Source: Streptomonospora salina
Lineage (GTDB): Bacteria > Actinomycetota > Actinomycetes > Streptosporangiales > Streptosporangiaceae
Direction: 5' to 3'
DNA: 64,000 bases
Assembly: GCF_014204715.1 (NCBI RefSeq)
Contig: NZ_JACHLY010000001.1
Span: 4,238,501-4,302,500, forward strand
Part shown: positions 51,976-61,106 of the stretch, one piece after another
Numbering within the stretch: position 1 is the first letter of the stretch
How the letters are laid out: each line of letters begins with the position of its first letter
Made by a program: the position numbers and the translations under genes
The notes under the pieces: generated by a model
Told to the model about the DNA's origin: nothing
What the model saw: the letters and a program-made list of their open reading frames with translations, nothing else
Databases searched by the model: none

Positions 51976-52557
51976 TTAGCGCGCGGCCTTGGCTCGGGCG
52001 CGAGCGGCGACCGTGCGGGCCCCGGTCGCATTCATCCGCCAGCGTGCGAACTCAATGCTCACCTCGAATGTGGAGGCGACCCAATCGTTGTCATGCTGTT
52101 TGAGGGCGGAGCGGACCGCGGCGTCGCGGGGAATGAGAAGTTCGCCGCTAAGTTCTGCGGCCTGATCTTCTTGAGCGGAATCACTCTGCCGACACCGGCC
52201 CGAGAGGTGAAGGGTCGTCGTGAACTCATGCTCGAGGAGGACATGCGCCAGTTCGTGGGCCACAGTGGAACGCAGACGTACCGCTGGGTGCGCCGAGTTA
52301 ACCACAATTGCGTGACCAGTGCCGATGGGCAACAGGGCCCCGGAAAAGGCCGCAGGTCGGGTGTTGGTGAAGTACGCATGCGCCTCTTGGATCACCCCGC
52401 CTTCGGAGGCGAGATCGGTGAGGGTAAAGACGTGAATGCCGTGGTGTTCGGCCAATAGGTAGGGATCGAGTGGCTGGAAAAGGTCATATCCCAGTTCCGC
52501 GCGCTCCTCTTCGGCGATCCTCTTAGCGTAGGCCTTAGTGAACTTCGATGCCGCCAC
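51976..52557 (-). CDS. ImmA/IrrE-type metallopeptidase
   Basis: 193 residues. HELAH at 101-105 in STVAHELAHVLLEH is the zinc-protease motif; LGYDLFQPLDPYLLAEHHGI and AAELSGELLIPRDA are further family marks. ImmA peptidases cleave XRE-type repressors such as the one encoded just upstream, derepressing mobile elements or stress genes. GTG at 52557 follows the upstream XRE gene by a few bases. Confidence 0.88.
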   Translation of the reverse strand: MAASKFTKAYAKRIAEEERAELGYDLFQPLDPYLLAEHHGIHVFTLTDLASEGGVIQEAHAYFTNTRPAAFSGALLPIGTGHAIVVNSAHPAVRLRSTVAHELAHVLLEHEFTTTLHLSGRCRQSDSAQEDQAAELSGELLIPRDAAVRSALKQHDNDWVASTFEVSIEFARWRMNATGARTVAARARAKAAR

Positions 52558-52560
52558 AGA

Positions 52561-52938
52561 TCACCGCTCCTGGTCGCGCCGAGGTGCGCGGACACGACGC
52601 ACCGTCGCCTGGACGATCTCCTCGATGTAGGACACGTCGTCGGGCGTCAGGTCGCGACGCGCCCGCAAGAGGGGGCCAATCTGTGTGACGAGTTCCGGCT
52701 CGGGACGGTTCACCGGCTCCTCAGACTCATTGACCAGGAACTGCTCAGCGGGCACCCCAAGCCAACGCACCAAGGTGGCGAAGGAGTCGACGTCTGGGCG
52801 CAAGCCGTTACTAAGGCGAGAGAGTAGAGAGGGGCTGACCTGCATCTCCTTGGCCAACTGGCGCCAGGAGAGCTCCCTGGTGCGGCGTTCGGAATCCAGT
52901 GCGGCGTATAGCGCTTCGACGTCGAGATGCTGGCGCAT
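52561..52938 (-). CDS. XRE-family repressor (ImmR-like)
   Basis: 125 residues. Helix-turn-helix: LSWRQLAKEMQVSPSLLSRL, SNGLRPDVDSFATLVRWLG, then a Pro/Glu-rich tail. ATG at 52938 follows AGGAGAG. Paired with the ImmA peptidase directly downstream, as in ICE and phage repressor-protease switches. Confidence 0.88.
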   Translation of the reverse strand: MRQHLDVEALYAALDSERRTRELSWRQLAKEMQVSPSLLSRLSNGLRPDVDSFATLVRWLGVPAEQFLVNESEEPVNRPEPELVTQIGPLLRARRDLTPDDVSYIEEIVQATVRRVRAPRRDQER

Positions 52939-53071
52939 GTCGTCTCTCCTTCGTCCGCCGGGGTGGCGCCTCATTCTCGCATCAGTGGTTCGAACTCGAC
53001 ACACCGACCCCTGGCGTGTCAGACTCGACCCAGCGTATCGATGGCGAGACATTCGATCCTGGAGGTACCCC

Positions 53072-53230
53072 ATGTCCAACCGCAAGGCCCCGTCCGCTCC
53101 CTCCGGAGGTAACGGCCGCAATCGCAGCGCGATCTCCGGTCGCTTCGTGACTTCGGAAACGGTACGTCGACACCCGCGGACGACCGTCACCGAGAAGCCG
53201 AAGCCGAACCAGTCAAAGAAACGGAAGTAG
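53072..53230 (+). CDS. Small basic protein (SGRFVT...RRHPRTTVTE type)
   Basis: 52 residues. RSAISGRFVTSETVRRHPRT and TVTEKPK resemble small conserved actinobacterial proteins of unknown role that occur near XRE/ImmA-type genes. ATG at 53072 after GGAGG. Divergent from the XRE gene. Confidence 0.65.
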   Translation: MSNRKAPSAPSGGNGRNRSAISGRFVTSETVRRHPRTTVTEKPKPNQSKKRK

Positions 53231-53677
53231 TCAACGGAGTGCCGAGGCGCTTGGGGATGACAGCCGCAAGTGCCTCCTGCCTCTTCGGCCTGATGCCATC
53301 TTTGGCTGCTGGTGTACGCGACCTTACACACTGACATAGCGGTTGTGGATGTACCCCAGCGTCGGCAGTGGGTCAGGGGGAAGCGCTTTAGAGTTCCTTC
53401 GCAGCCCCTGGTGGCAGTGGCAACGTCGATCCGCTGCCCGGCCATAGCTGAACATCGCTGCCGAGTCGCACGCGGCGTAACGGCGGCAGCGAGATCCCGA
53501 CGAGGTGCCTTCGGGGGCTTGTGCAGGCGCCTTCATAGGCTCCGCTGTCTCACATGGAATGGGTGGCACCGCATACGCTGCCAGCCGAGACGCCTGACGT
53601 AACCGGAGAACAGCACCTTGAGCGGTAGCTGGTCGCGGACGCCGCTTCAATCTATCCCCTACCAAGAGGCAGCCGCC
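53231..53677. other. Intergenic region, no gene seen
   Basis: About 450 bases without a frame of convincing codon usage; weak frames on both strands do not begin with a ribosome site. No repeat or hairpin of note. Confidence 0.35.
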
Positions 53678-53968
53678 ATGGAACCCCCCGACGCGCCCGA
53701 CACCCGAGGGGAGGATCAGCCGGCACCCGATCAGGAGTCCGCCGACCCGCTGGGATTTTGGTCCAAGCCCTCCAACATCGTCGGTATGAGCATCCTCGGC
53801 ATCCTCGCCGCCCTTTTCCTCATCGTGGGGCTGATGCTCGACAACGCCACCGTCACTCCAACGCCCCCGGAAGAACGCGAGTACGACCGGGAAACCGAAA
53901 AGTGCGTCGAAATTTGGGGTGACCTGTGGAATTGCCTGGACCCCGATACCAACCCCTACAACGAGTAA
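53678..53968 (+). CDS. Small single-helix membrane protein
   Basis: 96 residues: acidic Pro-rich N terminus, one membrane helix (NIVGMSILGILAALFLIVGL), and an acidic C-terminal domain with two cysteines (EKCVEIWGDLWNCLD). ATG at 53678. No recognised family. It is 280 bases upstream of the CBASS operon and not clearly part of it. Confidence 0.6.
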   Translation: MEPPDAPDTRGEDQPAPDQESADPLGFWSKPSNIVGMSILGILAALFLIVGLMLDNATVTPTPPEEREYDRETEKCVEIWGDLWNCLDPDTNPYNE

Positions 53969-54246
53969 CTGCTAGTGCTTCGTTACGTTCCTGAACTCCG
54001 CATCGGCCGCGGCGCGTGGGGCCCAGAGCCTTTGTCCACGACCGACTTCTGGTGGGTTAGGCGTCCAGGCTCCACGCGTAACGACGGCCCCCGCTTACTG
54101 TCGCTGGCCCGCGCTACATTGATGACCATGGCGTCAAGGTACTGCACCCAGGGCGCGGCGATGCATTTGAGGCGCGGGGAAGAAACATGGGGATACGCCG
54201 GATTTCACCCCCAGTAACGTATTAGACAATCTCATGGAGGTGCGTC

Positions 54247-55260
54247 ATCAAGCACGTCGACTACTTCAAAAACTTCCTCAACAACTCCGTCAACCTCTCC
54301 CAAACCAAGCTGGAAACCCTCAGTGGGCGAACCGACGCCATCTATGAGCTTTTGAAAGAAGACGAGGATCTGGGGCCGCTACTCAAGAAGAAGATCCCAC
54401 AGGGCTCATGGCCACAGAAGACCATTATCAACCCGCAGAACGGCAAAGCCTTCGACGGTGACTTCATGGTGCAGATGGTCGAGAAATCTGAATGGGCAGA
54501 TAACTTGAAAGAGTACGGTGACGCCGTCTACAACGTGCTGCACAAGAAGTCGCCCTATAAGGATATGCCTCACGGGCGGAAATGTCGATGTGTTTACGTG
54601 CAGTACGCTGAGAACGTGATGCATGTCGATATCGTCCCCTTCGTGGTCCGTTCTGACGGAACTCAGTGGATCATCAACCGTGATGACAACGAATGGGAGC
54701 GCACCGACACGGAAGGCTTCACGGATTGGATGAAAAGGAAGGACGAGATTGCCAACGGTCACTTGCGTGAAGTCGTACGCATAATGAAATTCCTGCGCGA
54801 CCACAAGAACTCCTTCACGGGAACAAAGTCGGTTCTGCTTACGACGATGCTCGGGGAACGAGTTGAAGAGTGGCGGAAATTCGGTGACCCCGCGTATTAC
54901 GGGGATCTCCCGACTGCCCTGCTTCACATCATCTCTGACCTCGATGTGTGGCTCCAGGAACAGACGACCAAGCCGGAGATCATCGACCCGTCTGGCACCG
55001 GCACGTCTTTCGGGCATCGCTGGAAGGAGGAGACATTCTTCTACTTCCGCGATCGCATCCAATCGCACGCTGCTGAAATCAAGTCCGCCTACAAGGAACC
55101 CGACCCCGACAAGAGCCTGAAGAAGTGGCAAAACCTCTTCGGTAGTGGGTTCAAGGAACCCGAGAAATCCACGTCGAGCGGAAAGTACACTGGTACCGGT
55201 GCCGCCGGTGCCGCATCAATGGGAGCCACCACCATCAATCACTCAGGACGCGCGGGGTGA
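54247..55260 (+). CDS. cdnD: CBASS CD-NTase (cGAS/DncV-like nucleotidyltransferase)
   Basis: About 337 residues. QGSWPQKTI (GS motif at 53-54), catalytic Asp70 and Asp72 in KAFDGDFMVQM and third Asp128 in MHVDIVPFV form the nucleotidyltransferase site; KRKDEIANGHLREVVRIMKF belongs to the DncV-like helical lobe. It makes a cyclic oligonucleotide on phage infection; the product cannot be told from sequence (gene symbol is a family guess). The C terminus ends SGRAG, a free C-terminal Gly as used for E1-E2 type conjugation by Cap2. The conserved N terminus (IKHVDYFKNFLNNSVNLSQT) has no ATG, GTG or TTG in frame: the best start is ATC at 54247 with GGAGG six bases upstream. TTG at 54352 would delete conserved residues. 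Confidence 0.82.
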   Translation: MKHVDYFKNFLNNSVNLSQTKLETLSGRTDAIYELLKEDEDLGPLLKKKIPQGSWPQKTIINPQNGKAFDGDFMVQMVEKSEWADNLKEYGDAVYNVLHKKSPYKDMPHGRKCRCVYVQYAENVMHVDIVPFVVRSDGTQWIINRDDNEWERTDTEGFTDWMKRKDEIANGHLREVVRIMKFLRDHKNSFTGTKSVLLTTMLGERVEEWRKFGDPAYYGDLPTALLHIISDLDVWLQEQTTKPEIIDPSGTGTSFGHRWKEETFFYFRDRIQSHAAEIKSAYKEPDPDKSLKKWQNLFGSGFKEPEKSTSSGKYTGTGAAGAASMGATTINHSGRAG

Positions 55261-55508
55261 GAAGGAGTCGCCTCAGTAACTGGCAGCGCCTGGTCCTCGC
55301 CGACCTCTCTGCCATATCCAAGACGTTCCCAGGCGACGTCGAGATGCAGGGCCGCTACCGGCTGGACCGCGAGGGAGCGATGAAGTTCCGGATCCGGGTG
55401 TATACGGCCGCATCGCGCAAACCGAAGCGGGCCTCCAGCTCGGTGAGTACGAGGAGTTCTTCCTTACTGTCCACCAATCGTTCCTGGTGCCACCGCAGGT
55501 CGAAGTAG
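55257..55508 (+). CDS. N-terminal fragment of Cap2 (E2-like part) before a frameshift
   Basis: GTG at 55257 overlaps the CD-NTase stop (GTGA), so this is the natural start of the second CBASS gene. It reads LSNWQRLVLADLSAISKTFP and GAMKFRIRVY, then must lose frame near 55400, because the expected continuation GRIAQTEAGLQLGEYEEFF lies one frame over and leads straight into the 55487 frame. A single missing base (or two extra) explains it. The listed protein ends in nonsense residues at 55508. Confidence 0.7.
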   Translation: MRRSRLSNWQRLVLADLSAISKTFPGDVEMQGRYRLDREGAMKFRIRVYTAASRKPKRASSSVSTRSSSLLSTNRSWCHRRSK

Positions 55509-57019
55509 ACCACTTCCGATTTGTACACCACGCCCATGTTCTCGAGGGGCAGCGTCTATGCCTTTACCTCGACCCCGCACGGGAATGGGACCCGATCAAC
55601 GGGCTCGGCGGTTTCCTCGACCGACTCTTCGAATGGCTTGCGGATGCGGCCGCGGGGCGCTTCGATGCCCAAACTGCCCTGTATCACGCAGTCGGCGGTG
55701 TCCTGCACCTCACGAGCGGATCGCCGACCGTGGTCATCCGCAACGGTTTGCGATCGGATGTTCGGGTGCAGCACGGGTGGCTGGTCGCACGAGCACCTCA
55801 TCGGTTCGATCTGGTTGTGAAACGCCCTTCCGAAGCACTGGAGGCGGTACATGTGCCGATCGTGACACTCGACAGCGATCTGCCGCTCGGCGCTGGCTCC
55901 GACTTGGTCCGCCTCCTGCGCAAGGTTGACAACCCGTATGCCGGATCTCCGGATCCGCGAGCCGCCTTTCGTACCATGCCGGTAAACGCCGGGATCTCGA
56001 AAACGTTGCTCACGGTGCTCGGTACGAGCGCAATCCGCAAACCCGAGGGCGTACCTCAGGCCGTCGTGATCGCCGTCCCCCATCCGGCCGGCGGTCCGCC
56101 CCACCTATTGGTCGCCAGCATTCCGGCCTCTGGTGCTGACCACCTGCGCACTCTGATGCGAGCAGGTAGGAAGGAGGGCTTCGTGACCGAGGTCCCCCCG
56201 GAGAAGGTCGCTGCCGACACTCCGGTGGAGTGGTGGCGGGTTTCCGACGATCGAGCAGAGGTCACAACACGGCGTGATTGGTCACGACCGGTCGCTGCCT
56301 TCTCAGGTAAGACAGTCCACATCTGGGGATGCGGAGGGCTCGGCTCCTGGGTGGCGGATTACGTAGTGCGTGCAGGGGCGAAGGAGGTGACCCTCTGCGA
56401 TCCGGGAAGCATCACGACTGGTCTCCTGGTCCGGCAGAACTTCACGGAGGCCGATGTCGGCAACGCCAAGGTGGAGGCGCTCGCTCGGCGGTTGCGCGCG
56501 ATCAATGACACCGTGAAGGTCTCCGTTCACGGCACGGTGATACCGGACGAACTGGATCTTACCGCGGTGGACCTCATCATCGACGCGACCGTGAGCATCG
56601 CTATCAGCCGTGTCCTCGACAGCGTCGCGGCCGGATTGGGACGTCCCGCTCTGGCCCAGATGGCGACCGACGCCCGGACCGGGACGCTCGGCATCATGTC
56701 CGTCTCCATGCCAAACCTGACCGGCGGGCCCTTGTCCATCGACAGGCAGGCCGGGAAGAGGGTCCTGAGCGACGGCACTCTCGAGGCCTTCCACGATCTG
56801 TGGAACACGTCGGAAATGAACGCCGAGATCATCCCGACACGCGGGTGCTCAACGCCGACCTTCCACGGTTCCGCCGCCGATTTGGCCGGGGTGGCGGCGA
56901 GCCTGACCAGCATCCTCGGCTCCCACATCGGGGCGGTCACACCCGTATCCGGCACGCATCTGATCTCCCTCCCGCATGGAGAGGCCGGACCACTACGGAC
57001 ATTCCTCCCAGCGGAGTGA
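55487..57019 (+). CDS. cap2: Cap2: E2-E1 fusion conjugating enzyme of CBASS (frame-displaced)
   Basis: 510 residues from GTG 55487, but the conserved protein begins at 55257 and crosses a frameshift near 55400. E2-like part: HVLEGQRLCLYLDPAREWDP with a Cys in CLYLDP, and LFEWLADAAAG. E1/ThiF part from about residue 275: HIWGCGGLGSWVADYVVRAG (ATP-binding Rossmann), DPGSITTGLLVRQNF, VDLIIDATVSIAISR, and the catalytic Cys region PTRGCSTPTFHGS. Cap2 attaches the CD-NTase C-terminal Gly to a target to prime it. No Cap3 (JAB) gene is present, so this resembles a reduced type II CBASS. Confidence 0.8.
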   Translation: MPPQVEVDHFRFVHHAHVLEGQRLCLYLDPAREWDPINGLGGFLDRLFEWLADAAAGRFDAQTALYHAVGGVLHLTSGSPTVVIRNGLRSDVRVQHGWLVARAPHRFDLVVKRPSEALEAVHVPIVTLDSDLPLGAGSDLVRLLRKVDNPYAGSPDPRAAFRTMPVNAGISKTLLTVLGTSAIRKPEGVPQAVVIAVPHPAGGPPHLLVASIPASGADHLRTLMRAGRKEGFVTEVPPEKVAADTPVEWWRVSDDRAEVTTRRDWSRPVAAFSGKTVHIWGCGGLGSWVADYVVRAGAKEVTLCDPGSITTGLLVRQNFTEADVGNAKVEALARRLRAINDTVKVSVHGTVIPDELDLTAVDLIIDATVSIAISRVLDSVAAGLGRPALAQMATDARTGTLGIMSVSMPNLTGGPLSIDRQAGKRVLSDGTLEAFHDLWNTSEMNAEIIPTRGCSTPTFHGSAADLAGVAASLTSILGSHIGAVTPVSGTHLISLPHGEAGPLRTFLPAE

Positions 57020-57066
57020 ACGAGCATGGGGCAGACGGCGAGACCGCCGGTACGACATAGCGTCGG

Positions 57067-58260
57067 TCAGGCCGCGGGGCGTTCATTGAGCACGAGCACG
57101 CCCTTATACGACGCGGACTCACGCTCGTAGATGGTCACCGGAGGGTGAGCATCACGCATGAGCGCCCGACCGGCTTCAACGGCAACGGTTACCGGCACCG
57201 CCGCGATCAAGTGCCAGCGCTGCGCGTTCGGATACTTCGACTCGGCCGTAGCCAGCACGCCACGCCATTGAGCGGCGAAGTTGACCAGCGACTGTTCATG
57301 CGACATCAATGTCGGATCAGGCGTTGCCCCCAGCGGACGGACGTGGATGAGAGGCGCGGTCGCGATATGGTCCGGTATGAGGGATCTGTTCACCTCGCTC
57401 GAAATCGCGCACACGAACACCACATCCTCAACCTTCCCGGGCTCGTGGTCGCCTTCCGTCACCGATATATCGAACTCGAGGGGGTCTTCCGTATCGACCC
57501 ACGACCATCCGACTGCCTGGTCCCGCTGTTTCTGAAACAGACGTGTCGGTGTTTTATCGTCCAGGCACCAACCCAGGTAGGCAAGCAGCGGGATGGGAGC
57601 AATAGCGAAGACTGAGATGTGTTCTACGTCGCCGCTGTCGATAGCCTGTCGCACGAGCTTCAGGGCGTCGTCGATGGACTGCTGGGCCGCGTCCCAGAAT
57701 CCGCGGCCACCCGCCGATCCATGAATACGACAAGTGAAGTCACCACTGCGCTGCGTCTCCACGAGGCCGAGGTAATTAGCTGCAAGGAGCGTCTCGGCGA
57801 CTTCGCGCCGAGACGCAATCGCCAAAGAGCCACGGATATGGCAGCCCACGCGCAACGCGGCGGTCCGGGTGAGCCCACCGTCTGCCGTCACCATTTCGAT
57901 GCGGCGCTCGAAGGACTCCTTGATTTCACGAAGCTTCTCAGGTGGGTAGAAATCGACGTGATCGGCATCGTCAACAATTTTGTGGCAATCGTGGCATGCA
58001 AGAATAAGGTTTTCCTCGGATTCAGTGTCCTTTTGTCCGTCGTTGTACTCGCGTCGCGGCGAGTAAACTCCGTCGGACGCGCCGACATTATGGGCAAGTT
58101 CGGCGAGCAGAACTGAATGCAAATAAGTTCGAGTTTCACCGAGTAGTCGCCGGTTGCAGATCGTGCACCGGCCTGCGGATCTGGCCCATAAAGCGTTACG
58201 GGTCGAATCTTTTATATTTCCCCGCGCGACCGTGGTGCTTCGATTGCTGGTGTTGGACAT
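57067..58260 (-). CDS. cap5: Cap5: HNH-SAVED endonuclease effector of CBASS
   Basis: 397 residues. HNH domain at 15-100: CTICNRRLL (CxxC 32-35), LLAELAHNVGAS (His57), and ENLILACHDCHKIVDDADHV (Asn84, CxxCH 89-93). The rest is a SAVED ligand-binding domain with ISVFAIAPIPLLAYLG, FQKQRDQAVGWSWVDTED and HVRPLGATPDPTLMSHEQSL. Cap5 cuts DNA when a cyclic nucleotide binds SAVED. It points toward Cap2 (convergent, 47 bases between stops), which is an unusual layout for CBASS. ATG at 58260. Confidence 0.9.
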   Translation of the reverse strand: MSNTSNRSTTVARGNIKDSTRNALWARSAGRCTICNRRLLGETRTYLHSVLLAELAHNVGASDGVYSPRREYNDGQKDTESEENLILACHDCHKIVDDADHVDFYPPEKLREIKESFERRIEMVTADGGLTRTAALRVGCHIRGSLAIASRREVAETLLAANYLGLVETQRSGDFTCRIHGSAGGRGFWDAAQQSIDDALKLVRQAIDSGDVEHISVFAIAPIPLLAYLGWCLDDKTPTRLFQKQRDQAVGWSWVDTEDPLEFDISVTEGDHEPGKVEDVVFVCAISSEVNRSLIPDHIATAPLIHVRPLGATPDPTLMSHEQSLVNFAAQWRGVLATAESKYPNAQRWHLIAAVPVTVAVEAGRALMRDAHPPVTIYERESASYKGVLVLNERPAA

Positions 58261-58306
58261 CAGTTTGTAACCGCCGATCGACCCTCTGTATCCACAGGAA
58301 AACAGG

Positions 58307-59272
58307 TCAGATAATCATGCCTTGTTCGGAATCGGGGTCTGCAGGGGGCAGGCCGTGTCTGGGCTTGCGGTCCTTGGGGTTCTGGGGGAACTTGACGCCG
58401 GCCGCGGCGAGTCCGTCCGCTGTCGTGAGCGGGCCCGCCAGGATGCCTTCGAGGAGTTCGGCTTGTTCGGGCTCGAGGTCGGTGATGCGCCGAAGTGCGG
58501 TGAGGAGTTCGTTGAACTCGGAGATCCACTCCTTCGGCCACGTGGCGACATGCACGTCGTCGAGAGGGCTGGTCTTCTTCCCGCCGGGGTCGGCTTTGCG
58601 GTAGCCGAACCACTTGCCGATGATGTTGGTTCCGCCGACGTCGTATGCCCACATGCGCTCGGTGACCGGGCCGAACTCGCCCTCGCCAACCTGAACCTTT
58701 CCTTCTCCGCCCTCGGAGGGGAGATACGTGATCGTTTGCGGCAGCCCGGTTCCCAAGGGGACAGGTTCACCGGTCGCCGCGGATCGTCGGGCGCGAAGCC
58801 GATCTTTCCCTGAGGGCGTCCTTGCGCGGGGTCGGCGAAGGCTTCGCCGTAGGTCGCCGCCCACACGAGCTGGCGCCCGATGTCGCAGGCTGCGCTCCAC
58901 AGCTCAGGCTCGGCGGTGATCGGCACCCGGATTCCCGGAGTGACCAGCTCGTCGGCGAACCGCGCGGTGAAGGCCGGATGGGATCGCGCCTGCGACGCGC
59001 ACGGCGAAGTCCGGGCGGGCCCCGGCCTGGGCCTTGTGGGCTTCGTCGTGGACGACGACCTCGAGCCCGGTCGCCTGCCCGATGTTGGTGAGGAACCCTT
59101 CAACGGGCCCGCGGATCGCCGCCTCGGGCTGGCCGACGCCGTCTTGGAGCTTGGTGGTGCACTGGTGGCCGTAGTCGGCGATGGCGTTGCGCAGCCAGTC
59201 CTCAAGCAATCCGGAGGCTCCGATCCTCACAGGTTGGGAGTGTGGCTCATTCCTACCAACTCGCGACGACAA
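58307..59272 (-). pseudogene. Type ISP-like restriction enzyme, internally deleted, copy 2
   Basis: N-terminal part identical in type to 46840-47477: LLEDWLRNAIADYGHQCTTK, IRGPVEGFLTNIGQATG, DEAHKAQAGARPDFAVRVAG. It then jumps, out of frame, to C-terminal sequence: FADELVTPGIRVPITAEPEL, WSAACDIGRQLVWAATYG, GTGLPQTITYLPSEGGEGKV, MWAYDVGGTNIIGKWFGYRK, DDVHVATWPKEWISEFNELL, ending with stop at 58307. The methylase and helicase parts are missing. It is a deletion derivative, not functional as an enzyme. Confidence 0.8.
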
Positions 59273-59281
59273 AGGTCACCG
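58982..59281. repeat. 300-bp direct repeat, right copy (left copy 47187-47486)
   Basis: See left copy. Right boundary at the promoter side (gtgtggctcattcctacc, caactcgcgacgacaaagg). The two copies have the same length and orientation, so homologous recombination between them would delete the CBASS-TetR-XRE/ImmA block. Confidence 0.85.
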
Positions 59282-59540
59282 CCTCACTGGCAACCCTCCG
59301 CTGACGGTGCGTCACCTCCGCCCGCAACGGTCAGAAGAAGTGCCCGGCTTTGGCCGGCAGCCGCTGTCCCGCAACCGGCCTCAACGGTTGCTGAACTGGG
59401 AAACCGCGAACGCCCGACAGGGCGTCGCCTCGTTGAAGCGGAACTCGCGAAGCGGGATTTGCCGTTTCCCTTCGCCGGACACCGGGCGCCGATAGCGTGG
59501 CCGCGCCCCGAAGGCGCTACCCGAGACGGAGCCGACGGAA

Positions 59541-60509
59541 ATGAGTATCGACCCGCCTGCCACACGAGTCCTGCGACGTAGCCAGCCGAGTATGAGCGCC
59601 GACGACTTCGACCGCCTGCTCCAGGAGCTGGCGGGAGCCGCCGAAGCGCTCCAGGCCGACTGTGCGGAGGCCGAGCGCCGGTTCGAGGAACTGCACGCCG
59701 CCTCGGAGAACCTGATGCCGCGGATCTGTGCGGCGACACCTGAGCCCGGAGAGACCATGCCCGGTCCGGGGGAGACCGTTCTGTATATCCGCGAAGACCT
59801 GGCTCGCAACGCCTACCACGCCCACGATCGCAAGCTCCGGGAATTCGTCGCATGGTGGGCCGAGGTCGCGGCGCTCGCGGTCCTGGCCGCGGTCTCCGAC
59901 CGCGCACCGAATCCGGTGCGGGTCATGGCGGCCGAACCGTCCCTGGGGCTGCAGCCCGAGGACCTGCAGCGGCTGCCTCCCATCGACGAGTCCGACCGGC
60001 AGCTCGCCGAGTTGAGCCTGCACATGGCCACTGCGCCTCGGGGCGCTGATCACGACGGTGGGGCGGCGGCCGAAACGGCTTACGAAGCGGCGCACCGAGT
60101 CGGATTGTCCATCCGCCGCGGTACGGACGGGGTCCCGACGCTGGTCGAGGATTTCATTCCCGAGGCGGTGCGGCGGCGCCTGTGGGGAGCGGCGTGGGAC
60201 GAGCTGCAGGCTCCCCTGCTGCCCCGAACCGACGAACTCGTCGACGAACTCAACCGGCGGGCAGTCGGTACGGCGGCGGTGGAGGCCGTTGGGGCGGCTT
60301 CGCAGGCGGTGGATGCCGCACGCGAGGCGGCCTCCCGCATCGCCGAGGTGTACCGGCGATGGCGCGCCGGCGAGGAGGCGGAGTTCGCCGATGAGGACGA
60401 GGCCGAGCCGGTGGAGGAGCAGGCGGCCCAGCTCCCCGAGGCGCTTGCGGAATACGCCCGCGTGCTGAGTGCCCGGCTACCGGAGATCCGCGCGGCGCAA
60501 CCGGAATGA
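59541..60509 (+). CDS. Helical, coiled-coil-rich hypothetical protein
   Basis: 322 residues. N terminus with LLQELAGAAEALQADCAEAE, an acidic middle, and a C-terminal helical stretch (RIAEVYRRWRAGEEAEFADE). No recognised family; no membrane segment. ATG at 59541 has a poor ribosome site, ATG at 59592 is in frame as an alternative. Outside the repeat-flanked block, likely core genome. Confidence 0.6.
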   Translation: MSIDPPATRVLRRSQPSMSADDFDRLLQELAGAAEALQADCAEAERRFEELHAASENLMPRICAATPEPGETMPGPGETVLYIREDLARNAYHAHDRKLREFVAWWAEVAALAVLAAVSDRAPNPVRVMAAEPSLGLQPEDLQRLPPIDESDRQLAELSLHMATAPRGADHDGGAAAETAYEAAHRVGLSIRRGTDGVPTLVEDFIPEAVRRRLWGAAWDELQAPLLPRTDELVDELNRRAVGTAAVEAVGAASQAVDAAREAASRIAEVYRRWRAGEEAEFADEDEAEPVEEQAAQLPEALAEYARVLSARLPEIRAAQPE

Positions 60510-60644
60510 CCGCCCTCGGCTGTCCGCCGAAGCCCCGGCCGGGCGAAGGTTCTTTTCGTGATTATGTTGCTGGCTGACCTGGAGTAACGCGTTCATGGTC
60601 CTGGTCGCGCCGCAGACGGCGGCGCCGGATCGGGAGGTGGACTC

Positions 60645-61106
60645 ATGGCGGCAACCACGACGACGGCGGTTGGTGACACGGGCCCGTTGGGGCTGATGCG
60701 GCCGGTGCCGCGCGGGTCCGGCGCGGCCCGGCGGGCGTTTTGCGGGCAGCGGGCCGCTGAACGCCCCACACGCGCCACGACGGCCGGGAGCCGCGCGGGG
60801 ACCGGGGTGGCGCCCGCCGGTCGGCCCGGGCCCCAGGCGGCGCCCGCGGGGCGGGCTCGGGCCGGGTGGGACGCGGGGGCGGCGGTCCGGGCGTTGTTCG
60901 GGGAGCTGCGGCGGCTGGGGATGCGGCGGGTCTACGGCTCGGCAGACGTGAAGATGTCGGTGTTGTCGCTTCCGGCCGGGGTGACGGTGTGGGTGGTGGC
61001 CGGGGCCTTCACCTGGCGCGACGCGGATGGCCGTGCGGTGTGGTGGTCGGCGGAGGACGCGGTGGGTGCGGCTCGGCGGCTGGCGGCGGAGGTGGAGCAG
61101 CGGTGA
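60645..61106 (+). CDS. Hypothetical protein with conserved C-terminal domain
   Basis: 153 residues: a disordered Ala/Gly/Arg-rich N-terminal 75 residues, then a folded domain RRVYGSADVKMSVLSLPAGV, TVWVVAGAFTWRDADGRAVW, DAVGAARRLAAEV. The domain resembles small actinobacterial proteins of unknown function near regulators of XRE-TPR type. ATG at 60645 after GGGAGG. Confidence 0.55.
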   Translation: MAATTTTAVGDTGPLGLMRPVPRGSGAARRAFCGQRAAERPTRATTAGSRAGTGVAPAGRPGPQAAPAGRARAGWDAGAAVRALFGELRRLGMRRVYGSADVKMSVLSLPAGVTVWVVAGAFTWRDADGRAVWWSAEDAVGAARRLAAEVEQR

